This document shows, in pieces, positions 1 to 6,726 of a stretch of DNA of 7,364 bases. A model generated the notes under the pieces. The model searched no databases and was not told the DNA's origin. It saw only the letters and a list, made by a program, of their open reading frames with translations. The translations under genes were made by a program, and so were the position numbers. The DNA is from Paracoccaceae bacterium (lineage in GTDB: Bacteria > Pseudomonadota > Alphaproteobacteria > Rhodobacterales > Rhodobacteraceae): positions 1-7,364 of the forward strand of contig DAOUPC010000140.1 of the NCBI GenBank assembly GCA_030626365.1. The letters are read 5' to 3'. Positions within the stretch are counted from its first letter, which is position 1; each line of letters begins with the position of its first letter.

Positions 1-179
1 CACGTATCATTGACGGTTCGGTCGATGTGACCCTGACCGCAGAGGATAACGGCAGCGACATGATGGTATCGCTTAACATCCGCGCCGATATGTGGGCGCA
101 ACCCTTGCCGCTGGAACTGTACCTGCGCAGCCAGGTTGATGTCACGACCGGCGAAGTCACCGTGGAAAGGAGCCTGTAA
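1..179 (+). CDS. tssE: TssE, T6SS baseplate protein (C-terminal 58 residues; 5' end outside window)
   Basis: The frame that reads from base 3 to the TAA at 177-179 encodes the last 58 residues of a protein whose start lies upstream. The tail reads NIRADMWAQPLPLELYLRSQ, then VDVTTGEVTVERSL. This matches the end of TssE, the gp25-like (GPW/gp25 family) baseplate wedge protein: a strand with an I-R-A-x-M/L-W core, a P-x-P-x-x-L turn, and a final V-D-x-x-T-G-E-V strand. TssE helps connect the sheath to the baseplate in the cytoplasm at the inner membrane. The gene sits directly before tssF, four bases away, as in many T6SS clusters, and that context supports the call. The N-terminal half cannot be assessed. 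The final codons also contain the ribosome binding site of tssF, so the two genes are probably translationally linked. Confidence 0.85.
   Translation, partial: RIIDGSVDVTLTAEDNGSDMMVSLNIRADMWAQPLPLELYLRSQVDVTTGEVTVERSL
166..172 (+). promoter_or_regulatory. Ribosome binding site of tssF
   Basis: AAAGGAG lies 11 bases before the ATG at 184 and inside the last codons of tssE. It decides the tssF start: the in-frame TTG at 136 has no comparable site, and the residues it would add do not resemble the family N-terminus. Confidence 0.7.
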
Positions 180-183
180 ACCC

Positions 184-2061
184 ATGGATACCAGGCTCAT
201 GAAGCATTACGAATCCGAACTGATGTACCTGCGCGACATGGGTGCAGAGTTTGCGGCCGCCTATCCCAAGATTGCCGCAAGGCTGGGTATGGAAGGGGTC
301 GAGGTTCTTGACCCTTACGTCGAACGCCTGCTTGAGGGGGTCGCGTTTCTGTCGGCGCGGGTTCAGCTGGAACTGGAACTGCAATATCCTGCGTTCACCA
401 GCAATCTTCTGGAAATTGTCTATCCGCATTATCTGGCCCCCACCCCGTCGATGATGATTGCCGCGTTCGAACCGGATACCGCCAATGCCGCCGTCAAGGA
501 CGGGTATGTCCTGCCCCGCCAAAGCGTGCTGCGCAGCCGCCTGATGGAGGGCGAACAGACCCCGTGCGAATTCCGCACCGCCGCCGACATCACCATGTGG
601 CCGGTCGAGATTGCCGAAGCAGAATATATTGATGGGCGTGGCGAACTGGTGGCCGCAGGTGTGGCCGCAAACACGGATGCCCGCGCCGGTATCCGTTTGC
701 GCCTGCGCCGTTCCGACGGCGAGGCGATCCGCGAACTGGGGCTGGACCGGCTGACGCTGCACCTGAACCGCAGTGTCGGGAACAGCTGGCTTCTGCTGGA
801 ATTGCTGTGCACGCAGGTGCGCGGACTGACCGGGCGTTCGACCGACCGGCGCGCCGACTGGACCGAGGTGCTGCAAGACGGCGAGGTGGTTCAGCTTGGG
901 TTCGAACCCGAAGAGGCCCTGCTGCCCACGCCGCGTCAAAGCTTTGACGGGTATCGGCTGTTGCAGGAATACTTTGCCATGCCCGAACGGTTCCTGTTCG
1001 TGGAACTGCAAGGGCTGCAACCGGCGCTAAAGCGGGCCACGGGGCCGGATGTGGACATCTATATTCTGCTGGGCGAAGGGCGACGCGAAGTGGCCCCGAT
1101 GGTCACCCCCGAGGCCTTTACCCTGAATGCGGTGCCTGCCGTTAACCTGTTTCCCAAACGCTGTGATCGGGTACAGGTCACGGCCCGCGACACCGAACAG
1201 CACGTGATTGCCAACCGCACCGCCGGGCTGGATTTTGAGATATACACATTGCAAAGCGTGGTTGGCATCAGCGGCGAAGGGGCCGATGACGTGGTGTTCC
1301 GGCCATTCTATTCAGACACCGACTTTACCGCTGCCGGCGAAACCCACCCGGCCTATTATTCGATCCGCCGCCGGATGCGCCAGCGGTCGGAAAAGGAACG
1401 TCTGCGCGGGGTGCGCACGTCCTATCTGGGTTCCGAGGTGTACCTGACGCTGGTTGACCAGAAACAGGCACCCTATGGGGCCGATATGGAACAACTGGCC
1501 GTCAGGGCATTGTGTACCAACCGGGATCTGCCGATGTTGCTGGCCACTGGTGATGGTGATGTGTTCCAACTGCCCGAAGGCGGCCCGGTCAAATCCGTGC
1601 ACCTGCCGGTTTCGCCCACCCGCCCACATCCGACGCTGGCCCAGGGCGACACCGCCTGGCGGCTGATCAGCCACCTTAGCCTGAATTACCTGTCCGTTGC
1701 AGGCTCTGGCAAAGGCAATTCCGCCGAGGCACTGCGCGAATTGATCGGGCTTTATGCGCCACTGGGCGACCGGGTTACGGAAAAGCAACTGGAAGGCGTG
1801 GTGTCGGTCACCAGCCGCCCCATCGTGCGCCGGATGAGTGACGAAGTTCTGTCCACCGCCCTGCGCGGGCTGGAAATAACCATCGGCTTTGATGAATCAT
1901 TTTTTGAGGGCACCAGTGTTTACGTACTGGGTGCGGTGCTTGAGCGGTTTTTGCGCCGCCACGCAACCATCAACAGCTTTACTGAAACCGTTTTGACAAC
2001 GCAGAAACGTGGGGAAATTGCCAGATGGCGACCGGAAAAAGGTCTGGGCCGGATGATCTGA
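184..2061 (+). CDS. tssF: TssF, T6SS baseplate subunit
   Basis: This encodes 625 residues, close to the family's usual length of about 600. TssF is a cytoplasmic baseplate wedge protein that binds TssG (with TssE and TssK) and surrounds the VgrG hub. The N-terminus carries the family signature: YESELMYLRDMGAEFAAAYP (residues 9-28), then DPYVERLLEG (43-52), and YPHYLAPTPSM (80-90). The C-terminus keeps the other conserved block: GAVLERF near 583-589, INSFTETVL (596-604) and RGEIARW (609-615). The middle is more variable, as expected. I chose the ATG at 184 because AAAGGAG precedes it and because an earlier TTG would run well into tssE. A second ATG at 199 (residue 6) is possible but has a weaker upstream site. 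No frameshift or missing domain is visible. The last 37 bases overlap the start of tssG. Confidence 0.95.
   Translation: MDTRLMKHYESELMYLRDMGAEFAAAYPKIAARLGMEGVEVLDPYVERLLEGVAFLSARVQLELELQYPAFTSNLLEIVYPHYLAPTPSMMIAAFEPDTANAAVKDGYVLPRQSVLRSRLMEGEQTPCEFRTAADITMWPVEIAEAEYIDGRGELVAAGVAANTDARAGIRLRLRRSDGEAIRELGLDRLTLHLNRSVGNSWLLLELLCTQVRGLTGRSTDRRADWTEVLQDGEVVQLGFEPEEALLPTPRQSFDGYRLLQEYFAMPERFLFVELQGLQPALKRATGPDVDIYILLGEGRREVAPMVTPEAFTLNAVPAVNLFPKRCDRVQVTARDTEQHVIANRTAGLDFEIYTLQSVVGISGEGADDVVFRPFYSDTDFTAAGETHPAYYSIRRRMRQRSEKERLRGVRTSYLGSEVYLTLVDQKQAPYGADMEQLAVRALCTNRDLPMLLATGDGDVFQLPEGGPVKSVHLPVSPTRPHPTLAQGDTAWRLISHLSLNYLSVAGSGKGNSAEALRELIGLYAPLGDRVTEKQLEGVVSVTSRPIVRRMSDEVLSTALRGLEITIGFDESFFEGTSVYVLGAVLERFLRRHATINSFTETVLTTQKRGEIARWRPEKGLGRMI
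2011..2015 (+). promoter_or_regulatory. Ribosome binding site of tssG, inside tssF
   Basis: GGGGA lies 9 bases before the ATG at 2025, within the 3' coding end of tssF. It supports the overlapping start of tssG. Ribosomes finishing tssF would pass over it, so coupling between the two partner subunits is likely. Confidence 0.55.
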
Positions 2062-3056
2062 GCCACTTTGAGCGGCTTGCAAATGACCCTGAGAAACATC
2101 ACGTTTTTCAGGCCCTAAGGGTGATCGAGGCGCATTTTTCCGATGCCCCCCGCCTGGGCGAAAGCCGTCGCCCCCGCGAGGATATGGTACGTCTGGGGCA
2201 AGAGGCCGAACTGGCCTTTCCGCCCTCGTCCATTGCCGAATTCCGCCCGGCATCCGGTGGCCAGCCCGCGCGCCTGACAAACCGGTTTTTCGGGCTGTTC
2301 GGGCCGCAGGGTCCATTGCCGCTGCATATGACCGAATACGCCCGCGACCGGCGGCGCAATCACCGCGATCCGACCTTTATCGCTTTTGCCAACATGCTGA
2401 CCCATCGAATGATGAGCCTGCTGTACCGCGCCTGGACCGCCGGTCAGCCCGCCCCAAGTTTTGATCGCCATGACGACCCGATGGCCCGCAAGGTGGCCGC
2501 ACTGGCCGGGTTTCGGGGCGATAACCTGCAAGACCGGGATGCCATGCCCGACCTGGCCAAGCTGCATTTTGCCGGCCACCTGGCGCAGGGTTCAAAGAAC
2601 GCCGAAGGCCTTGTGTCGATCTTGTCGGGATATTTCGGCGTGCCGGTGCATTTGCAGCAGTTTGTCGGTTCCTGGCTTGAATTAGAGCCGGACGACCGCT
2701 GGCAACTGGGGGCGATGGCGGGTCTTGGTCAGTCCACCAGCATTGGCCAAAAGGTCTGGAGCCGCGCGGCCAAGTTTCGCCTGAAAATCGGGCCGCTGCC
2801 GCTGGCCGATTTTCAGCGCCTGTTGCCGGGGGGCGCGTCGCTGGACCGGTTGCGCTCGATTGTGCGCAATTATGTGGGCGACACGCTGGACTGGGACGTC
2901 AACCTGATACTGGCCGGGGATGAAGTTCCGCGCGCCAGCCTTGGTGGCACGACACGATTGGGCCACACCAGTTGGATAGGATCACGAAAAGACATGGATG
3001 AAACCCGCGCGGATGCCGAGGATCTGTACCTCTATCCTGGCGGGGCAAACGGATAA
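2025..3056 (+). CDS. tssG: TssG, T6SS baseplate subunit
   Basis: This encodes 343 residues, typical for TssG (about 330-350). TssG forms the core of the baseplate wedge with two TssF copies and carries the loops that recruit TssK trimers. Family features in order: an N-terminal HFERLANDPEKHHVFQALRV block (residues 14-33); a strand with LAFPPSSIAEF (63-73); the highly conserved RLTNRFFGLFGPQGPLPLHM (83-102) followed by TEYARDRRRNHRD; FANMLTHRMMSLLYRAW (121-137); the FGVPVHLQQFVGSWLEL segment (204-220); RNYVGDTLDWDVNLIL (281-296); and LGGTTRLGHTSWIG (306-319). The ATG at 2025 overlaps the end of tssF by 37 bases. I keep it because the next internal ATG (residue 54) would remove the conserved N-terminal block. 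The gene is intact, with TAA at 3054-3056. Confidence 0.95.
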   Translation: MATGKRSGPDDLSHFERLANDPEKHHVFQALRVIEAHFSDAPRLGESRRPREDMVRLGQEAELAFPPSSIAEFRPASGGQPARLTNRFFGLFGPQGPLPLHMTEYARDRRRNHRDPTFIAFANMLTHRMMSLLYRAWTAGQPAPSFDRHDDPMARKVAALAGFRGDNLQDRDAMPDLAKLHFAGHLAQGSKNAEGLVSILSGYFGVPVHLQQFVGSWLELEPDDRWQLGAMAGLGQSTSIGQKVWSRAAKFRLKIGPLPLADFQRLLPGGASLDRLRSIVRNYVGDTLDWDVNLILAGDEVPRASLGGTTRLGHTSWIGSRKDMDETRADAEDLYLYPGGANG

Positions 3057-3075
3057 GCACCGCAAAAGCGGTTGC
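3057..3075 (+). other. Small hairpin in the tssG-clpV gap
   Basis: ACCGC (3059-3063) and GCGGT (3068-3072) are perfect inverted repeats around an AAAA loop. The flanking GC (3057-3058) and GC (3074-3075) can extend the stem if T3073 is bulged. No T run follows (the sequence continues CATGAGAC), so this is not a rho-independent terminator. It starts one base after the tssG stop and ends 15 bases before the clpV ribosome binding site. It could stabilise or partition the message, or be chance. Confidence 0.35.
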
Positions 3076-3090
3076 ATGAGACAAGAACAG

Positions 3091-3097
3091 GGAAGGA
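3091..3097 (+). promoter_or_regulatory. Ribosome binding site of clpV
   Basis: GGAAGGA lies 7 bases before the ATG at 3105. This favours that ATG over the in-frame TTG at 3072, which sits within the hairpin and has no purine-rich site in front of it. Confidence 0.7.
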
Positions 3098-3104
3098 AAC
3101 CGGG

Positions 3105-5816
3105 ATGACCGAGATTAGCCGCATAGCACTGTTTGGGAAACTGAACAAACTGGGGTATCAGGCCGTCGAAAGCGCGACGGTGTTCTGCAAGATGCGGGGC
3201 AACCCCTATGTCGAGGTGGTGCATTGGATGCACCAGATCCTGAACGGACAGGACAGTGACCTGCACCGGATTGCCCAGCATTATGATCTGGACCCCGGCA
3301 AGATTGCATCGGAAATGACCCGCGCGCTGGACATGTTGCCGCGCGGTTCCAGCACCATTTCAGACCTCAGTGATCATCTGATGGACGCGATGGAACGCGG
3401 TTGGGTCTGGGGATCGCTGTTGTATTCCTCTAATCAGGTGCGCACCGGGCATTTGCTGTTGGGGATGCTGAAAACCCCGGCGTTACGCAACATCCTGAAC
3501 GGTATTTCGCCGGAACTGGCCAGCATCGGTGCCGATGATCTGGCGGATAATTTCATGACCGTCACAGACGGCTCACCCGAAGAACGCCTTGCTGCGCAGG
3601 ATGGCTCAAAAACCGGCGGCGGGGCGGCCCCGGGCGAGGCATCAGATGCGATGGCCCCGGCCCAGATGGGCAAGGAAGAGGCGCTGGAGCAGTTCTGTAC
3701 CGACATGACGGAACAGGCGCGAAACGGTGAAATAGACCCGATTGTGGGTCGCGACGAAGAAATCCGCCAGATTGTTGATGTGCTGATGCGCCGGCGCCAA
3801 AACAACCCGATTCTGACGGGCGAGGCGGGGGTCGGTAAAACGGCGGTGGTCGAAGGTTTTGCGCTGCGCATTGCGCGCGGGGACGTGCCCCCGGCAATGC
3901 AGGACGTGCGCCTTTTGATGTTGGATATCGGTCTGTTGCAGGCGGGCGCCAGCATGAAGGGCGAGTTTGAAAATCGCCTGCGCATGGTGATCGACGAGGT
4001 ACAGGCAAGCCCGACGCCGATTGTTCTTTTCATTGACGAAACCCACACGTTGATTGGTGCGGGTGGTGCGGCAGGCACGGGCGACGCGGCCAACCTGCTG
4101 AAACCGGCCCTGGCGCGCGGCACCTTGCGCACCATCGGCGCGACAACCTTTGCCGAATATAAGAAATACATCGAAAAAGACCCCGCACTGGCCCGGCGTT
4201 TCCAGGTGGTGCAGGTGGATGAACCCAGTATCCCCAAGGCGATCCTGATGATGCGCGGCATTGCCTCGATGTTGGAAAGCCACCATCGGGTGCAGGTGCT
4301 GGACGAAGGGATCGAGGCCGCGGTCAGCCTGTCGGCGCGCTATATCCCGGCCCGGCAATTGCCGGACAAATCCGTCAGCCTGTTGGATACGGCCTGTGCC
4401 CGTGTGGCGGTTTCCCAACATGCGGTCCCTGCCGAGGTGGACGATAGCCGCCGCAGGATTGATGCCCTGAAAACCGAGCTTGATATCATCGGGCGCGATG
4501 AAACCGCCGGGTACGATGTGGGGGATCGGCGCGAAGAGGCGTCTGCCGCCAAAAAGGAAGAAGAGGAACGCCTGGAGGGGCTGAACGCCCGCTGGGAGGC
4601 CGAAAAGGCCGTGGTCGAGTCGATTTTGGATCTGCGCGCCAAACTGCGCGAAGGTGGCGCCCCGGTTGAAGGCGAAGAAGCCACCAGCCAAGAGGCGACC
4701 GAGGTCAGCCCGCTAAGCCCCGAGGAACGCGAGACGCTGCTGGACGAACTGAGGGCCAAGAATGGCGAACTGATCGAGGTACAGGGCGAAAGCCCGCTGA
4801 TCCTGCCAATCGTTGACCATCAGGCGGTGGCATCGGTGGTGGGTGACTGGACCGGCATCCCGGTGGGCCGCATGGTCAAGGACGAGATAGAAGTGATCCT
4901 GACCCTTGAGGAACATCTGGCCAAGCGGGTGATCGGTCAGGACCATGCGATGAAGATGATCGCCAAGCGTATCCAGACATCACGCGCCGGGCTGGACAAC
5001 CCGTCCAAACCGATTGGTGTGTTCATGCTGGCGGGCACCAGCGGGGTCGGTAAAACCGAAACCGCGCTGGCGCTGGCCGAGGTGCTGTATGGCGGCGAAC
5101 AGAACGTCATCACCATCAACATGTCCGAATACCAAGAGGCCCACACCGTCAGTTCCCTGAAAGGGGCCCCTCCCGGCTATGTCGGGTACGGCGAGGGCGG
5201 CGTGCTGACCGAGGCGGTGCGGCGCAAGCCCTATTCGGTGGTGTTGCTGGACGAGGTGGAAAAGGCCCACCCCGATGTCCACGAGATTTTCTTTCAGGTG
5301 TTCGACAAGGGCGTGATGGAAGATGGCGAAGGGCGCACCATTGATTTCAAGAACACCCTGATCCTGCTGACTTCAAACGCCGGATCGGACCTGATCATGG
5401 ACATGTGCGGTGATCCTGATCTGTTGCCCGAACCCGAAGGGCTGGCAAAGGCGCTGCGCGACCCGCTGCTCAAGATTTTCCCACCTGCGCTGCTGGGGCG
5501 GTTGGTGACGATCCCGTATTATCCGCTGTCGCCGGATATGATTGCCAAGATTACCGTGCTGCAACTGGACCGGATCAAGAAACGCGTATTGCAATCGCAC
5601 AATGTGCCGTTCGAATACACCGACGCCGTGGTCGACAAGATCGTCGAGCGTTGCCAGGAAATCGAAAGCGGTGGCCGGATGATCGATGCGATTGTCACCA
5701 ACACCATGCTGCCCGACATTTCGGCCGAATTTTTGCGCCGGATGATGGAAGGCAAGGACGTGAGCAAGGTCGCCATCGACATCACCGATGGAGAGTTCTC
5801 ATATTCGTTCGAGTAG
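3105..5816 (+). CDS. clpV: TssH/ClpV, T6SS sheath-disassembly AAA+ ATPase
   Basis: This encodes 903 residues, the usual size of ClpV. The protein is a cytoplasmic hexameric Hsp100 unfoldase that pulls on TssC in contracted TssB-TssC sheaths to recycle subunits. Domains in order: a Clp N-domain of two repeats (about 1-155, with VRTGHLLLGML at 112-122); a Gly/Ala/Ser-rich linker (about 165-190); AAA+ module 1 with Walker A GEAGVGKT (239-246), Walker B VLFIDE (307-312; D311, E312) and ARRF (363-366); a short charged coiled-coil middle domain (about 445-560, with an acidic stretch near 520-541); and AAA+ module 2 with Walker A GTSGVGKT (644-651), the pore loop GYVG (691-694) and Walker B VVLLDE (712-717), followed by a TSNAGS sensor segment. 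Both ATPase sites look intact. The position after tssG, the sheath partner tssB downstream and the N-domain favour ClpV over the general chaperone ClpB. The N-terminal helix that contacts TssC is expected near residues 1-30. Confidence 0.96.
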   Translation: MTEISRIALFGKLNKLGYQAVESATVFCKMRGNPYVEVVHWMHQILNGQDSDLHRIAQHYDLDPGKIASEMTRALDMLPRGSSTISDLSDHLMDAMERGWVWGSLLYSSNQVRTGHLLLGMLKTPALRNILNGISPELASIGADDLADNFMTVTDGSPEERLAAQDGSKTGGGAAPGEASDAMAPAQMGKEEALEQFCTDMTEQARNGEIDPIVGRDEEIRQIVDVLMRRRQNNPILTGEAGVGKTAVVEGFALRIARGDVPPAMQDVRLLMLDIGLLQAGASMKGEFENRLRMVIDEVQASPTPIVLFIDETHTLIGAGGAAGTGDAANLLKPALARGTLRTIGATTFAEYKKYIEKDPALARRFQVVQVDEPSIPKAILMMRGIASMLESHHRVQVLDEGIEAAVSLSARYIPARQLPDKSVSLLDTACARVAVSQHAVPAEVDDSRRRIDALKTELDIIGRDETAGYDVGDRREEASAAKKEEEERLEGLNARWEAEKAVVESILDLRAKLREGGAPVEGEEATSQEATEVSPLSPEERETLLDELRAKNGELIEVQGESPLILPIVDHQAVASVVGDWTGIPVGRMVKDEIEVILTLEEHLAKRVIGQDHAMKMIAKRIQTSRAGLDNPSKPIGVFMLAGTSGVGKTETALALAEVLYGGEQNVITINMSEYQEAHTVSSLKGAPPGYVGYGEGGVLTEAVRRKPYSVVLLDEVEKAHPDVHEIFFQVFDKGVMEDGEGRTIDFKNTLILLTSNAGSDLIMDMCGDPDLLPEPEGLAKALRDPLLKIFPPALLGRLVTIPYYPLSPDMIAKITVLQLDRIKKRVLQSHNVPFEYTDAVVDKIVERCQEIESGGRMIDAIVTNTMLPDISAEFLRRMMEGKDVSKVAIDITDGEFSYSFE

Positions 5817-5880
5817 GGCACTGATAACGCCCCGGCCCGAAACAGCCCGACCCTGACACAGAAGAACAGGAAACAGGACG
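5817..5880 (+). other. Gap between clpV and the channel gene (leader of the channel)
   Basis: This 64-base gap is the longest non-coding stretch in the window. I see no stem followed by a T run, and no convincing -35/-10 pair, so transcription probably continues from clpV. GCCCGA occurs twice, ten bases apart (5835-5840 and 5845-5850). The 3' end holds the duplicated ribosome binding site described separately. Confidence 0.5.
5865..5878 (+). repeat. Tandem AACAGGA duplication forming a doubled ribosome binding site
   Basis: AACAGGA occurs twice back to back (5865-5871 and 5872-5878) just before the channel ATG at 5881. The first copy places AGGA at a normal distance from the start. The second places it only two bases away, too close to act efficiently. 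A shared AAGAACAGG block (5862-5870) also appears in the clpV leader at 3083-3091. Confidence 0.6.
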
Positions 5881-6726
5881 ATGACGGATACACAGACCCT
5901 GACCCTGCAAGACAAGGCCCGCCATTTCGTTGAACGCGATGTGGTCAGGAACTCCATTCTGGGGGTGATCATTTTTAACGCGATCACCCTGGGCATGTCG
6001 ACGTCACCAACCATCACCAACCAGATGGGTGGCTTTCTGGATGTGGTGGATCGGGTTGTCCTGACGATCTTTGTGGCCGAACTGTTGCTGAAATTCTTTG
6101 CCTATGGGTTTGGGTTTTTCAAAAACGCCTGGAACATATTTGACCTTTTGGTGGTCAGTATTGGCCTGTTGCCTGATAAATCCGGGCTGTCTGCGCTGCG
6201 GGGGCTGCGGGTTATCCGCGCCTTGCGGTTGTTGTCGGTCGTGCCGCAGATGCGCGCGGTGGTACAGGCGTTGCTGGATGCGCTGCCGGGTATGGGCGCG
6301 GTCATTATCATGCTGTCGATCGTCTATTATGTGTTCGCGGTGATGGCGACGCTGATGTACGGGCCGACGTTTGACGAATGGTTTGGCACGCTGGGTCGGT
6401 CGCTTTATTCACTGTTCCAGATCATGACGCTGGAAAGTTGGTCAATGGGCATTGTGCGCCCTGTGATGGTTGAATTCCCAAGGGCCTGGGTGTTCTTCGT
6501 GCCATTCATCATCATCACCGCGTTTTCAGTTTTGAACCTGTTTATCGGTCTGCTGGTCAACACCATGCAGACGGCGGTCGAGGACGAGTCCGAGGAAGAG
6601 TTTGAAAAGCTGCGTGATCTTGTGCGTGCAGAAAACGAAGAAGTTGGCGCTTTGATTCAGGAAATGCACGGGGATCTAAAGGCGCTAAGGGCTGAAATTG
6701 CCGAATTGAAGGGTGGCCGTTCATGA
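5881..6726 (+). CDS. Voltage-gated sodium channel, NavBac family (NaChBac/NavAb-like)
   Basis: This encodes 281 residues, the usual length of one-domain bacterial sodium channels, which assemble as homotetramers in the inner membrane. A voltage sensor comes first: S1 (about 24-42, conserved N33), S2 (about 54-76, acidic E67), S3 (about 84-97, D88) and S4 with four arginines every third residue (R107, R110, R113, R116). VPQMR (121-125) begins the S4-S5 linker. The pore follows: S5 (about 137-160), the two pore helices with the filter TLESW (183-187, E185), and S6 (about 202-230, with N219). The block FGTLGRSLYSLFQIMTLESW (168-187) and the following SMGIVRP are very close, from memory, to NavAb of Arcobacter butzleri. 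Residues 235-278 form an acidic neck and predicted coiled coil, as in other NavBac channels. Glutamate with L-E-S-W predicts sodium selectivity. Its stop codon overlaps the tssB start, so it is part of the T6SS operon. Its role there is unknown. No secretion-effector domain or cleavable signal is visible. Confidence 0.95.
   Translation: MTDTQTLTLQDKARHFVERDVVRNSILGVIIFNAITLGMSTSPTITNQMGGFLDVVDRVVLTIFVAELLLKFFAYGFGFFKNAWNIFDLLVVSIGLLPDKSGLSALRGLRVIRALRLLSVVPQMRAVVQALLDALPGMGAVIIMLSIVYYVFAVMATLMYGPTFDEWFGTLGRSLYSLFQIMTLESWSMGIVRPVMVEFPRAWVFFVPFIIITAFSVLNLFIGLLVNTMQTAVEDESEEEFEKLRDLVRAENEEVGALIQEMHGDLKALRAEIAELKGGRS
6709..6726 (+). promoter_or_regulatory. tssB ribosome binding site and ATGA stop-start overlap with the channel
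   Basis: AAGGG (6709-6713) lies 9 bases before the tssB ATG at 6723, within the last codons of the channel. The channel TGA (6724-6726) shares bases with that ATG (ATGA, four-base overlap). This arrangement typically gives translational coupling by re-initiation, so tssB output may depend on translation of the channel. Confidence 0.75.

Noticed and set aside
136..183. TTG start for tssF at 136
   Set aside because: The added 16 residues overlap tssE and do not match the family. The ATG at 184 has a good ribosome binding site and gives the conserved N-terminus.
157..1020. Minus-strand open frame of 287 codons opposite tssF
   Set aside because: It is antisense to conserved tssF, has shadow-like composition and no family resemblance.
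1911..1932. Imperfect inverted repeat CACCAGT / ACTGGGTG in tssF
   Set aside because: It lies within the conserved C-terminal coding region, has a bulge and an eight-base loop, and is not near a gene boundary.
3072..3104. TTG start for clpV at 3072
   Set aside because: It has no ribosome binding site and lies in the hairpin. The ATG at 3105 has GGAAGGA at ideal spacing, and TEISRIALFGKLN is a typical ClpV beginning.
3642..4691. Long minus-strand open frame (349 codons) opposite clpV
   Set aside because: It lies wholly within the conserved clpV coding sequence, and its translation is rich in Gln, His, Arg and Gly with no recognisable domain. This is typical of an antisense shadow of a GC-rich gene.
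3105..5816. ClpB (general disaggregase) instead of ClpV
   Set aside because: The flanking tssE, tssF, tssG and tssB genes, the ClpV-like N-domain and the reduced, acidic middle domain fit TssH/ClpV rather than ClpB.
5817..5880. Possible terminator or promoter between clpV and the channel
   Set aside because: No stem with a T run is present, and no -35/-10 pair with acceptable spacing was seen. Readthrough fits the operon layout better.
5881..6726. Channel as a T6SS pore-forming effector
   Set aside because: Known ion-permeabilising T6SS effectors are unlike NavBac channels. This protein has a full voltage sensor and coiled coil, no PAAR, Rhs, MIX or VgrG-linked region, and no adjacent immunity-like gene. 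A resident membrane protein is more likely, though not proven.
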